Source: an uncultured Rhizobiaceae bacterium | Lineage (GTDB): Bacteria > Pseudomonadota > Alphaproteobacteria > Rhizobiales > Rhizobiaceae | Direction of reading: 5' to 3' | DNA length: 37,806 bases | NCBI GenBank assembly: GCA_947259295.1 | Contig: CAMYMG010000076.1 | Span: forward strand, 1 to 37,806 | Part shown: positions 7,660 to 16,538 of the stretch, piece by piece | Numbering within the stretch: position 1 is the first letter of the stretch | Layout of the letters: each line of letters begins with the position of its first letter | Notes under the pieces: generated by a model | Databases searched by the model: none | What the model saw: only the letters and a program-made list of their open reading frames with translations | What the model was told of the DNA's origin: nothing | Program-made: the position numbers and the translations under genes

Positions 7660-10600
7660 TTACTCCGCAGCGGCAGGCGTCATGTGCCTGATGCGCGTCA
7701 TCATCGAACGCAGCACTGCGGGCTTCAGCGGCTTGTTGATCACCGGCACGTCGATCAGGTCGGCCGCCGCGCGCACCTCGTTCGACCTGTCCGCCGTGAT
7801 GAGGATGGCGGGCGTGTCGGCGCCATGTACGCGTCGGTACTGCCGGATGAAGTCGATGCCCGTCTCGCCGTCGAGGTGGTAGTCGGCAAGCACGATGTCG
7901 GGCCTTGGCGTACCCTGCGGTTCCGCCTGTCCCGAGCCCGAAATGGTGACGACGTGGCAGCCCCATCCCTCCAGCAGCAGGCGCATGCCTTCGAGTATGC
8001 GGCTGTCATTGTCGACGCACAGCACCACCATTCCGTTGAGCGCTGCGGTCGATGCATGCTGCGCCCGCGGCTTGTCGGGCAGGATCGCTTCCTGCGCCTG
8101 CGTCACCGGAAGGATCACCGAAAACCGGCAGCCCTTGCCGCGCCCCGAATCGACCTGCAGTTCCAGCCTCAGCACGCGCGCGATGCGGTCGACGATCGAC
8201 AGGCCGAGGCCCAGCCCCTGTGCCTCGCGCGCGCCTTCCTCCAGCCGCGTGAACTCGCCGAACACCGAGTTCAGCTTGTCGATCGGAATGCCGATGCCGG
8301 TGTCGAAGACCTGCACCTCGGCAAGATCGCCGCGCCGCCTGACGCCGACCAGGATGCGGCCTGTGCGCGTGTATTTGATGGCGTTGGAAACGAGGTTCTG
8401 GATCAGCCGGCGGAAAAGGTTGCGGTCGGTGCGCACCATCAGCGATGAGGGAACAATGATGAGGTCGAGCTTCTTCTCCGATGCCATCGGCTGGAAGTCG
8501 GTGCCGATCTGGCGAAGCAGCGCATCGAGCCGGAAGACGGTCTCGGCCGGCTTCATCGCTCCGGCATCCAGCCTCGATATGTCGAGCACGGCACCGAGGA
8601 TCGTCTCCACCGATTCAAGCGACGACTCGATGTTCAGCGCGGCTTCGCTGGCCACCCCCTTGCCGGCTTTTTCGATCAGCGATGCGCAATAGAGCCGCGC
8701 TGCGTTCAGCGGCTGCAGGATGTCGTGCCCGGCCGCGGCCAGGAAGCGCGTCTTGCCGAGATTGGCTTCTTCCGCGAACATTTGCGCCTGCGCCAGTTCC
8801 TCGTTCACCTGCGTCAGTTCGGCGGTGCGGCGCTGGACGCGCTGTTCCAGCGACTCATTGGCCTGCTTGAGCGCGAGTTCTGCCTCGACGCGCGCCGAAA
8901 TGTCGGCATAGGTCGCCACGATGCCCCCGTCCGGCATCGGGTTGGAGCGCAGTTCGATCGTCCGGCCGCTGGTCTGCAGTTCCAGTTGCCACGGGCTGCC
9001 GAACGTCGTCAGGCGGTTGAGGATTGTTACCCGCGCTTCCTCCGAGATGTCGCCGCGCTCTGCAAGGTAGTCCAGCACCCGGTCGAGCGAGACACCGACC
9101 TGCCCCATTTCGTCGGGCAGGTCGAAGAGCGCCCTGTACTGCCGGTTCCAGCATGTCAGCCGGAAATCCTGATCGAAGACGGTGATCCCCTGTTCCATCT
9201 GGTCGAGCGCGATCTGCAGCAGGTCGCGGTTGTGCTGCAATGCCTCGGTCGCGTCGTCGAGCAGCCGGAACGTATCCTTAGAGGCGCTGTCGCCGCGTTT
9301 GAACAGCAGTGACAGGATCAGCCGTGCCGATGACGAGCCGACGGCGCTTGCCAGCAGCTGTTCGGAAAAGCGGATGACGTCCATCCCGGCCTGGTCGCTG
9401 CCCACCAGCCTGCCGTTCTCCCGTTCGAAACTCTGGAATGAGCGCTCGGTCCGCTCCACTCCGAGATAGCGCGAAATCGTCTCGCGCAATTCATCCACGG
9501 TGATCGCCGTGCGGAATCGCTTGAGGCTTGGCATCGGACTGGTCTCGCGCGGGATGAATACGGAGGCCTGGATCCGTTCCAGCGGCACTGCCGCGCGCGA
9601 CAGCGATCCGAGCACCAAGAACAGAAGATTGATCGACAGGCTCCACATCACCCCGTGGTTCAACGGTTCCGCCTCGGTGCCGAACAGCGAATAGGGCTTC
9701 AGCGCCTCGATGCCGAAAGGTCCGTTGACAAGGATGCTGGTGTCGGGGGCGGCAAGAGAGGGTAGCAGCAGCGTGTAGCCCCACACGACGATGCCTGCAG
9801 ACATGCCGAGCGCCGCGCCCCGGCCATTGGCGCCGCGCCAGATCAGACCGCCGAAGAAGGCCGGCGCGAACTGGGCAATGGCCGCAAACGACATAAGCCC
9901 GATCGAGGCAAGCCGGGCATTGTTGGTGCTCTCGCGATAATAGAGGAAGGCGGCAAACAGGATGACGAAGATCGAGGCTCGCCTGATGTTGAGGATCAGG
10001 CTCGACCAGTCGTCATATTCCGAGGCCTTTGCCCTCAGCAGGCGCCGCACGAAGATCGGGATGATCAGGTCGTTCGACACCATGATCGCCAGCGCCACGC
10101 TCGCCACGATCACCATGGCGGTTGCCGCTGACAGGCCGCCGATGAAGGCGACCATGGCCAGAAGGTCGTTGCCGCTGAGCAGCGGGATCGACAGCACATA
10201 GAGGTCGCTGCTGGTCCGATCGCCGACTACGGCCAGGCCCGCGAGGGCAATCGGCAGGACGAACAGGTTGATCGCCACCAGATAGAGCGGGAACAGCCAG
10301 GTGGCCGTCCGAACCTCATCCTCCGAACGGTTCTCGACGATCATCACGTAGAACTGTCGCGGCAGCATGATGATGGCGAAGCCGCTGAGCGAGGTCACCA
10401 CCAGCCAGGTACCGAGCGAGGTCCGGTAGGCGAGGGACTCCAGCACCTGGTCGTGCGAGGAGATGGCGTCGAGCAGCCCCTGCGGGCTGCCGAACATGAA
10501 GAAGGTCACGAACACGCCGACCGCCAGGAACGCGGCCAGCTTGACGACCGACTCTACCGCGACAGCCAGCACCAGCCCGTCCTGGTGTTCGGTCGCGTCG

Positions 10601-11148
10601 GCATGCCTGGTACCGAAAAGTACCGCAAAGATGGCGAGAAGCATGGCGATGATCAGCGATATGTCGCTGACGAACGGGTCGAACGATGGCGGCGCACCAT
10701 TATAGTGCTCGACCATCAGGCTGACGGAACCGGCGATGGCCTTCAGTTGCAGCGCTATGTAGGGGATCGCACCGACGACCGCGATCAGCGTGGCGATCGC
10801 CGCCACGGCGAAGCTCTTACCGTAGCGGGCGCCCAGGAAGTCCGCGATCGAGGTGATCTTTTCGGTTTTGGCCAGCCGGATGATGTGCTTCAGCAGTGGA
10901 AAGCCGAACAGGAAGACGATCAGCGGCCCGATATAGATGGCGAGGAACTCGAGCCCGCGCCCGGAAGCCAGCCCGACCGAGCCAAAAAACGTCCACGAGG
11001 TGCAGTAGATCGCCAGGCTGAGCGCATAGATGTAGGGCCGGGGTCGGCCTGGCCCGCGGCCGCTCCTGCGGCGGTCTCCGTGGCTGGCGATCGCAAACAG
11101 CAGCGAGATATAGGCGACCGCGATGATGACGATGACCCAGCCTTGCAC
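7660..11148 (-). CDS. Hybrid sensor histidine kinase with sodium:solute-symporter-like sensor domain
   Basis: This 1162-residue protein has, in order, a 12-13 helix SSS/PutP-like domain (about 1-500), a linker, a PAS domain (about 640-745, QMEQGITVFDQDFRLTCWNR), and a coiled coil. The HisKA domain has phospho-His808 in GHDILQPLN. The HATPase has its N box at about 917-925 (QNLVSNAIKY) and DTGIGIP near 950. The C-terminal receiver has phosphoacceptor Asp1089 in LADYHLD and Lys1139. This matches the family of symporter-fused kinases found in alphaproteobacteria and pseudomonads, where the membrane part senses or moves a nutrient. GTG 11146-11148 follows GGGAGGA; the longer frame to 11202 has a basic, unlikely leader. 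It is the longest gene here and converges on the LuxR-type regulator. The ligand is unknown. Confidence 0.93.
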   Translation of the reverse strand: MQGWVIVIIAVAYISLLFAIASHGDRRRSGRGPGRPRPYIYALSLAIYCTSWTFFGSVGLASGRGLEFLAIYIGPLIVFLFGFPLLKHIIRLAKTEKITSIADFLGARYGKSFAVAAIATLIAVVGAIPYIALQLKAIAGSVSLMVEHYNGAPPSFDPFVSDISLIIAMLLAIFAVLFGTRHADATEHQDGLVLAVAVESVVKLAAFLAVGVFVTFFMFGSPQGLLDAISSHDQVLESLAYRTSLGTWLVVTSLSGFAIIMLPRQFYVMIVENRSEDEVRTATWLFPLYLVAINLFVLPIALAGLAVVGDRTSSDLYVLSIPLLSGNDLLAMVAFIGGLSAATAMVIVASVALAIMVSNDLIIPIFVRRLLRAKASEYDDWSSLILNIRRASIFVILFAAFLYYRESTNNARLASIGLMSFAAIAQFAPAFFGGLIWRGANGRGAALGMSAGIVVWGYTLLLPSLAAPDTSILVNGPFGIEALKPYSLFGTEAEPLNHGVMWSLSINLLFLVLGSLSRAAVPLERIQASVFIPRETSPMPSLKRFRTAITVDELRETISRYLGVERTERSFQSFERENGRLVGSDQAGMDVIRFSEQLLASAVGSSSARLILSLLFKRGDSASKDTFRLLDDATEALQHNRDLLQIALDQMEQGITVFDQDFRLTCWNRQYRALFDLPDEMGQVGVSLDRVLDYLAERGDISEEARVTILNRLTTFGSPWQLELQTSGRTIELRSNPMPDGGIVATYADISARVEAELALKQANESLEQRVQRRTAELTQVNEELAQAQMFAEEANLGKTRFLAAAGHDILQPLNAARLYCASLIEKAGKGVASEAALNIESSLESVETILGAVLDISRLDAGAMKPAETVFRLDALLRQIGTDFQPMASEKKLDLIIVPSSLMVRTDRNLFRRLIQNLVSNAIKYTRTGRILVGVRRRGDLAEVQVFDTGIGIPIDKLNSVFGEFTRLEEGAREAQGLGLGLSIVDRIARVLRLELQVDSGRGKGCRFSVILPVTQAQEAILPDKPRAQHASTAALNGMVVLCVDNDSRILEGMRLLLEGWGCHVVTISGSGQAEPQGTPRPDIVLADYHLDGETGIDFIRQYRRVHGADTPAILITADRSNEVRAAADLIDVPVINKPLKPAVLRSMMTRIRHMTPAAAE

Positions 11149-11402
11149 GTTCCGAAGTCCTCCCGCTCGCCGGGCGCGGCGATTTAACCCGAACGCAACC
11201 ACAGCTTGGCGCGGCTGTCCATCGCCGCGGTCCCGCCAGCCTGCGGGGACACGGTCGACTTATCCCTGCACGACAGTCTTCCCCAACGTAAAGCAGTCGA
11301 CGTGGTTTGCGCATGTCTCTGCGGAACGTTTTTGCTAGACTGATTCCGTCAAGCGGCGGCAGGGATGACGCGGCAGCAAATAAAGAAGGGATGGAGGGTG
11401 CA

Positions 11403-11831
11403 ATGCTCAAGGAATTCAAAGAATTCATCTCCAAAGGCAATGTCATGGACCTTGCCGTTGGTGTCATTATCGGTGGCGCGTTCGGTCTGATTGTTTCGTC
11501 ACTGGTCGACGATATTATCATGCCGATTGTCGGTGCGATCTTCGGCGGACTCGACTTCTCGAACTATTTCCTCGCCCTTTCGTCCTCAGTCACGGCCGAC
11601 TCGCTCGAAGAGGCCCGCAAGCAGGGCGCCGTCTTCGCCTACGGCAACTTTCTCACCGTGCTGATCAACTTCCTCATCCTCGCCTGGATCATCTTCATCA
11701 TGGTCAAGGCGGTCAACAATCTGCGCCGCAGCATGGAGGCCGACAAGGCGCAGACGCCTGAAGCGCCACCCGCGCCTCCTGCCGATGTTGCGCTGCTGAC
11801 GGAAATCCGCGACCTTCTGGCCAAGCGCTAG
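11403..11831 (+). CDS. mscL: Large-conductance mechanosensitive channel MscL
   Basis: The 142-residue product carries the MscL signature: N-terminal amphipathic helix [20 protein letters not shown], first pore helix [21 protein letters not shown], a periplasmic loop, second helix [20 protein letters not shown], and a C-terminal bundle helix ([12 protein letters not shown]). Five copies form a channel that opens near lytic tension. GGAGGGTG at 11393-11400 fixes the start at 11403. A Pro-rich linker ([10 protein letters not shown]) precedes the C-terminal helix, as in other proteobacterial members. A strong terminator follows at 11854-11886. An extended minus-10 (TGCTAGACT, 11333-11341) upstream may be the promoter, but no matching minus-35 is visible. 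Confidence 0.97.
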   Translation: MLKEFKEFISKGNVMDLAVGVIIGGAFGLIVSSLVDDIIMPIVGAIFGGLDFSNYFLALSSSVTADSLEEARKQGAVFAYGNFLTVLINFLILAWIIFIMVKAVNNLRRSMEADKAQTPEAPPAPPADVALLTEIRDLLAKR

Positions 11832-11853
11832 GCGGCAGGCTGGACCGACGAAT

Positions 11854-11886
11854 ATCCCTCGCTGCCTTGGCAGCGGGGGATTTTTT
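11854..11886 (+). terminator. Rho-independent terminator of mscL
   Basis: The arms ATCCCTCGCTGCC and GGCAGCGGGGGAT are complementary with one G-T pair and meet over a very short loop. The 3' arm runs directly into TTTTTT (11881-11886). It lies 23 bases after the mscL stop and insulates mscL from the aminotransferase that follows. Confidence 0.9.
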
Positions 11887-11946
11887 CATCGGCCGTTGCA
11901 GGATAGAGATCGTCAGCCTCTGATCCTCACCCTGGGTACCGACACA

Positions 11947-13113
11947 ATGCCGCTCATCGACAGTCTGCGCGCCGAAGCACGTCTCGCGCCCGTCAGCGGC
12001 ATTGAAGCCGTCATGGACTATGGCCGCACCCGGCCGGGGCTCATTCCGCTGTGGGCCGGCGAGGGCGATCTGCCGACGCCCGACTTCATCAATGCCGCCG
12101 CCATGCGCGGCCTGGCCGCCGGCGAGACCTTCTACACCTGGCAGGGCGGCATTCCGGATCTGCGCCAGTCGCTCGCCGATTACCACCAGCGTCACTTCGG
12201 CCGAAAGTTCTCGCCCGACGAGTTTCTCGTTACCATCGGCGGCATGCAGGCAATCGTGCTTTCGCTGCTTGCCACGGTCGGGGCGGGCGACGAAGCCATC
12301 TACCTGACGCCTTCCTGGCCGAATTTCGCCGCCGCTGCCGCGGTCGGCGGCGGCAAGCCGGTCGCCGTGCCGCTCCGCCAGGGCGACAATGGCTGGGTTT
12401 GCGATGTCGATGCCATCGAAGCCGCCATCACGCCACGCACCAGGGCGATCTTCGTCAACACGCCGGCCAATCCGACCGGCTGGACCGCCGACCACGAGAC
12501 GCTGCAGGCCATTCTCGATCTCTGCCGCCGTCACGGCATCTGGATCATCGCCGACGAAATCTACGCGCTGTTTCATTTCGGCGGCAGCCGTGCGCCGTCC
12601 TTCATGGACATCATGGAGCCGGAGGACCGCATTCTCTTCGTCAACACTTTCTCCAAGAACTGGGCGATGACCGGTTGGCGCGTAGGCTGGCTGCGCACCC
12701 ATCCGTCACTCGGCCGCACCTTCGAGAACCTCATCCAGTATTCGACCTCGGGTGTCGCGCAGTTCCTGCAACGCGGCGCCATCGCAGCACTCGAGGAGGG
12801 TGATGAGTTCCTCGCCTCGCAGGTCGAGCGCGCGCAGGCGGCGCGCGATCTCGCCTGTCGCATCCTGGGAGACACCGGTCGCGTGAAATTCAGCGTGCCG
12901 CCCGGTGCCTTCTATCTGTTCTTTTCGGTCGATGGACTGGAGGATTCCCGCAAGGCCGCCTTCGACATCGTCGATAAGGCCAATGTCGGTCTGGCGCCCG
13001 GTATCGCCTTCGGCGAGGCCGGCGAGGGATCGCTCCGGCTATGCTTCCACCGCCGCCTCGATCAGGTCGAGGAAGCGGCCAACCGGCTCGCGGACTGGAT
13101 CAGGACCGTCTAG
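11947..13113 (+). CDS. PLP-dependent class I/II aminotransferase
   Basis: This 388-residue fold-type I aminotransferase is related to aspartate/aromatic aminotransferases. Visible landmarks are IPLWAGEGDLPTPDFI near the N-terminus, the PLP-contacting NTPANPTGW (conserved Asn), DEIYALFHF (conserved Asp/Tyr), Lys237 in NTFSKNWAMTGWRVGW as the Schiff-base lysine, and the substrate-carboxylate Arg in GSLRLCFHR. The ATG at 11947 is used although its ribosome site is weak; a TTG at 11896 is in frame but has no better signal and would place the start just after the mscL terminator. It is clearly a paralogue of the aminotransferase at 36006-37199, sharing the NPTGW and SK-WAMTGWR motifs. It converges on hemA. 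The amino donor and acceptor cannot be deduced. Confidence 0.92.
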   Translation: MPLIDSLRAEARLAPVSGIEAVMDYGRTRPGLIPLWAGEGDLPTPDFINAAAMRGLAAGETFYTWQGGIPDLRQSLADYHQRHFGRKFSPDEFLVTIGGMQAIVLSLLATVGAGDEAIYLTPSWPNFAAAAAVGGGKPVAVPLRQGDNGWVCDVDAIEAAITPRTRAIFVNTPANPTGWTADHETLQAILDLCRRHGIWIIADEIYALFHFGGSRAPSFMDIMEPEDRILFVNTFSKNWAMTGWRVGWLRTHPSLGRTFENLIQYSTSGVAQFLQRGAIAALEEGDEFLASQVERAQAARDLACRILGDTGRVKFSVPPGAFYLFFSVDGLEDSRKAAFDIVDKANVGLAPGIAFGEAGEGSLRLCFHRRLDQVEEAANRLADWIRTV

Positions 13114-13145
13114 GGCCTCGATGTTGCCGCGAGGTTTGGCGGCGC

Positions 13146-14423
13146 TCAGCCGCCGGATTTCGGTACCAGCAGCGGAATGATCCGGTCCGACTTGGCGACT
13201 GATGGCCGGCTGGCGTCGGCGTAGGAAATGCCAAGCGCATCCCAGGTTTCCACCAGCGCGTCCTGCAGACGGTCGATGAGCAGGTCGTCGTGGAATGGCG
13301 TCGGCGTGATGCGCAGCCGCTCGGTGCCACGCGGCACCGTCGGATAGTTGATCGGCTGGATGTAGATGCCGTGCACGCCGAGCAGCCGGTCGCTCGCCAT
13401 CTTGCAAAGTTCCGGGTCGCCGACCGCGACAGGCACGATATGGGTCGCCGATTCCATCACCGGCAGGCCGGCGGCCTTCAGCACCTGCTTGGTGCGCGCC
13501 ACCTGCTGCTGCTGGGCGTCGCGTTCTGCCTGAGAATTCTTCAGGTGACGGATCGAGACGGTGGCCGCCGCGGCAACCGCCGGCGGCAGGGCTGTGGTGA
13601 AGATGAAGCCCGGCGCATAGGAGCGCACCGCGTCGATGACGGCGCAGGATCCCGTGATGTAGCCACCGAGCGTGCCGAAAGCCTTGGCCAGCGTTCCCTC
13701 GATGATGTCGATGCGGCCGGCCAGGCCCTCGCGTTCCGTGATGCCGCCGCCGCGCGCCCCGTACATGCCTACGGCATGCACCTCGTCGATATAGGTCATG
13801 GCGTTGTACTTGTCGGCGAGGTCCGCGATTTCCTTGATCGGCGAGATGTCGCCGTCCATCGAATACACCGATTCGAAGACGATCAGCTTGGCCCGCTCGC
13901 GGCCCGCAGCCGCCAGGATGCTCTCGAGATGAGCCACGTCATTGTGCCGGAAAATCTTCTTCTCGGCGCCGGAGCGCCGCACGCCCTCGATCATCGAGGC
14001 ATGGTTCAGCTCGTCCGAGATGATCAGGCAATTGGGCAGCAGCCGGGCGATCGTCGCGATAGACGCTTCATTGGACACGAAGCCCGAGGTGAAGACGAGA
14101 GCCGATTCCTTGGCGTGCAAGTCGGCGAGTTCGAGTTCCAGTTCCACCAGCGGATGGTGGGTCCCCGAGATGTTGCGCGTGCCGCCGGCGCCCGAGCCCA
14201 TGCGGCCCGCCGCCTGCTGGAACGCGGTCACCACGTCGCTGTGCTGGCCCATGCCGAGATAGTCGTTGGAGCACCATACGGTGATCTCCTCGGCCTTGCC
14301 GTTCGACCGCCAGATGGCGCGGGGAAATTCCCCTGCAATGCGTTCGAGATCCGCAAAAACCCGGTAGCGCCGCTCGGCGTGGACCTGGTCGATTGCCTCT
14401 TCAAAAAACCGCTGATAGTTCAT
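13146..14423 (-). CDS. hemA: 5-aminolevulinate synthase
   Basis: The enzyme condenses glycine and succinyl-CoA to 5-aminolevulinate, the first step of tetrapyrrole synthesis by the C4 route used by alphaproteobacteria. The 425-residue product starts [20 protein letters not shown]. It has the glycine-rich [20 protein letters not shown], the PLP-ring Asp213 in [12 protein letters not shown], and the Schiff-base Lys247 in [20 protein letters not shown] lies just upstream of the ATG at 14421-14423. It is divergent from galE across a 264-base intergenic region holding an FNR/FixK-like half-palindrome (14544-14557) and AACCGGG repeats. Length and motifs are fully typical. Confidence 0.98.
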   Translation of the reverse strand: MNYQRFFEEAIDQVHAERRYRVFADLERIAGEFPRAIWRSNGKAEEITVWCSNDYLGMGQHSDVVTAFQQAAGRMGSGAGGTRNISGTHHPLVELELELADLHAKESALVFTSGFVSNEASIATIARLLPNCLIISDELNHASMIEGVRRSGAEKKIFRHNDVAHLESILAAAGRERAKLIVFESVYSMDGDISPIKEIADLADKYNAMTYIDEVHAVGMYGARGGGITEREGLAGRIDIIEGTLAKAFGTLGGYITGSCAVIDAVRSYAPGFIFTTALPPAVAAAATVSIRHLKNSQAERDAQQQQVARTKQVLKAAGLPVMESATHIVPVAVGDPELCKMASDRLLGVHGIYIQPINYPTVPRGTERLRITPTPFHDDLLIDRLQDALVETWDALGISYADASRPSVAKSDRIIPLLVPKSGG

Positions 14424-14543
14424 TCTGACCTTCCGGATTGCCGCGGATCATAATTGCTGGGGCTCTGAACGTCTATTGTATCTGCACGGTCAAAATGCCA
14501 CGCCCGTCAGGTCGCCAACGGACACATTTCCTGCTTCATTCCC

Positions 14544-14557
14544 TTGACCGGAATCAC
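14544..14557. promoter_or_regulatory. Possible FNR/FixK-type site upstream of hemA
   Basis: TTGAC-CGGA-ATCAC matches the FNR/FixK consensus TTGAY-N4-RTCAA at nine of ten defined positions. It lies 121 bases upstream of the hemA start, a plausible distance for oxygen-linked activation. hemA is under Fnr-type control in some alphaproteobacteria. Such sites occur by chance, so this is a weak call. Confidence 0.3.
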
Positions 14558-14687
14558 ACGATCCGGTGGCAATAGAAACCGGGTACGTAACCGGGCAATG
14601 CCTCCACACCGCGCTGGAAGCATCGGCCCGGTTGCCGCGGGTTGACAGGGCGATGGCCCAATCGATCGGATTGCAAGGAGTGTCCCG

Positions 14688-15680
14688 ATGAGTGTTTTGG
14701 TGACCGGCGGCGCCGGCTATATCGGCAGCCACATGGTCTGGGAGTTGCTCGACCATGGCGAGAAGGTGGTGGTCCTTGACCGGCTTTCAAGCGGGTTCGA
14801 CTGGGCCGTGCCGCCCGAGGCGCCGCTTGTGGTCGGCGATGTCGGCGACAGCGAACTTGTCGCTTCGACCATCCGCGAGCACGAGGTCGACGCCATCATC
14901 CACTTCGCCGGCTCGCTGATCGTTTCGGAATCGGTTTCCGACCCGCTGCTCTATTACGAGAACAACACCTGCAAGACGCGCAGCCTGGTCGCCACGGCGG
15001 TGCGTGAAAAGGTGCCGCACTTCATCTTTTCCTCAACTGCGGCTGTCTACGGCACCGGCGGTATCGAGCCTGTCCGCGAGACCGCCGCGACGGTGCCTGA
15101 GTCGCCCTACGGCACGTCCAAGCTGATGACCGAATGGATCCTGCGCGATACGGCCGCCGCCTACGACTTCAACTATACGGTGCTGCGCTATTTCAACGTC
15201 GCCGGCGCCGATCCCAAGGGACGCACCGGACAGTCGACACCAGGCGCGACGCTGCTGATCAAGGTCGCCGCCGAAACGGCGCTCGGCAAGCGTCCCTTCA
15301 TGCAGATATTCGGCGACGACTATCCGACGCCGGACGGCACGTGCGTGCGCGACTACATCCATGTCAGCGATCTCGTCGAGGCCCACCGCCTGGCCCTCGA
15401 ACGGCTGCGAGGCGGCGGCGGCAGTCTGGTCGCCAATTGCGGCTATGGCCACGGCTATTCGGTTCTCGAGGTGATGGAGAGCGTGAAACGCGTTTATGGC
15501 GGCGAGATCGACGTGCGCATCAGCGGCCGCCGTCCCGGCGACGCCGTAGCGATTGTCGCCAACTCCGATCTCGCTCGCAGCGCCTTCGGCTGGCAACCCC
15601 GCCTCGACAACCTCGACGGCATCGTCTCCGACGCTCTTGCCTGGGAGCGAAGGCTCTCCACGAAGAACTCGTCGCGGTGA
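14688..15680 (+). CDS. galE: UDP-glucose 4-epimerase (GalE/ExoB)
   Basis: This 330-residue extended short-chain dehydrogenase interconverts UDP-glucose and UDP-galactose, and in rhizobia feeds galactose into exopolysaccharide and lipopolysaccharide (exoB). The NAD-binding motif is GGAGYIG (7-13). The catalytic Ser/Thr lie in FSSTAAVYG (114-122) and the Tyr141-X3-Lys145 pair in YGTSK. Substrate-binding stretches LRYFNVAGADP and GTCVRDYIHVSDL are conserved. AAGGAG at 14675-14680 precedes the ATG. It is divergent from hemA, and a weak hairpin follows the stop. Epimerase identity is strong; whether its main use is exopolysaccharide cannot be decided here because no exo genes are nearby. Confidence 0.95.
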   Translation: MSVLVTGGAGYIGSHMVWELLDHGEKVVVLDRLSSGFDWAVPPEAPLVVGDVGDSELVASTIREHEVDAIIHFAGSLIVSESVSDPLLYYENNTCKTRSLVATAVREKVPHFIFSSTAAVYGTGGIEPVRETAATVPESPYGTSKLMTEWILRDTAAAYDFNYTVLRYFNVAGADPKGRTGQSTPGATLLIKVAAETALGKRPFMQIFGDDYPTPDGTCVRDYIHVSDLVEAHRLALERLRGGGGSLVANCGYGHGYSVLEVMESVKRVYGGEIDVRISGRRPGDAVAIVANSDLARSAFGWQPRLDNLDGIVSDALAWERRLSTKNSSR

Positions 15681-15711
15681 GACGGTCAGGCTGAAAGATC
15701 GCGCGAAAGGC

Positions 15712-15734
15712 ATCTCGCTAAACGTCAGCGAGAT
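15712..15734 (+). terminator. Hairpin after galE, possible weak terminator
   Basis: ATCTCGCT (15712-15719) and AGCGAGAT (15727-15734) form a perfect eight-base stem with a seven-base loop, 32 bases past the galE stop. No T-tract follows, so it may act in transcript stability or with Rho rather than as an intrinsic terminator. The rest of 15681-15871 shows nothing I can name. Confidence 0.4.
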
Positions 15735-15871
15735 CGCCCAGTGCAGCGATCAGGGGCTGGACGCTTCCTTCTGTTGGCGGGCCTAGCACCCACCCAGCTA
15801 ACCATCTTGGTGGAATCCGCTGCTTGAATAACAGACAGGCCTGAGAGGAGCGCAGCCCGCAGCGCCGGCGG

Positions 15872-16507
15872 TCAAGCGGGCGGCTTGCGCACGACTCTGA
15901 TCTTGCCGCTGTCGCCGCCGCCGCAGAACATCTGCCCGGACCCGTCGTGCTCCATTCCCGAAACGCCGGCGTCCTTCGGCATGTCGAACTTCTCGAGGAC
16001 CTCGCCGGTTTCGGCATCGATGTGGCGGATGTCGCTGCCGTCACCGTCCAAGGTTGCGTGCCAGAGTTCGCCGTCTACCCAACTGACACCGGTGACGAAA
16101 CGGTTGGACTCGATAGAGCGCACCACAGCGCCGGTCTCCGGATCGATCTGATAGATCTTGCGATCGCGATACTGACCGACCCACAGCATGCCCTCCGCCC
16201 AGGCCAGGCCGGAATCGTTGCCGTGGCCGGGGGCGGGAATGGTCGAAAGGATCTTGCCTGTTGCCGGATCGATCTTGTGGATGCGGTCTTCGCCGATCTG
16301 GAAGAGATGCCGGCCATCGAAGGCGGTGCCTGCGTGCGCGGCCACGTCAATGGTTTTAACGATTGTCCCGCTCTTGGGATCGACAGCGTTCAGCCGGTCG
16401 CCCGATGCAAACCAGACATGAAGGCCGTCGAAGGTGACGCCGTTGACCTTGTCGGTGCCGGGAAACGGCCCGTACTCCCTGATAACTTCGGCCCTGCCAT
16501 GTTTCAT
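15872..16507 (-). CDS. Short beta-propeller protein (Vgb/YncE or glutamine-cyclotransferase-like repeats)
   Basis: The 211-residue product is built from about five repeats of roughly 40 residues with the pattern DG-hydrophobic-W...I..IDP.TG.hh..I. Examples are FDGLHVWFASGDRLNAVDPKSG, FDGRHLFQIGEDRIHKIDPATG and GMLWVGQYRDRKIYQIDPETG. Such repeats form propeller blades as in virginiamycin B lyase-like and glutaminyl-peptide cyclotransferase-like proteins. No signal peptide is present (MKHGRAEVIREYGPF), so it is probably cytosolic. It has fewer blades than the usual six or seven, so it may dimerise or be a sensor module. It starts 31 bases after the stop of the upstream regulator, suggesting one operon. 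Activity is not assigned. Confidence 0.75.
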   Translation of the reverse strand: MKHGRAEVIREYGPFPGTDKVNGVTFDGLHVWFASGDRLNAVDPKSGTIVKTIDVAAHAGTAFDGRHLFQIGEDRIHKIDPATGKILSTIPAPGHGNDSGLAWAEGMLWVGQYRDRKIYQIDPETGAVVRSIESNRFVTGVSWVDGELWHATLDGDGSDIRHIDAETGEVLEKFDMPKDAGVSGMEHDGSGQMFCGGGDSGKIRVVRKPPA

Positions 16508-16538
16508 CGCTCATTCTCCCTGTCGGCTGGCAGCCAAA

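Noticed and set aside
11307..11341. Sigma-70 promoter for mscL using TTGCGC and TAGACT
   Set aside because: The spacer is 23 bases, too long. Only the extended minus-10 is credible, so no promoter feature is listed.
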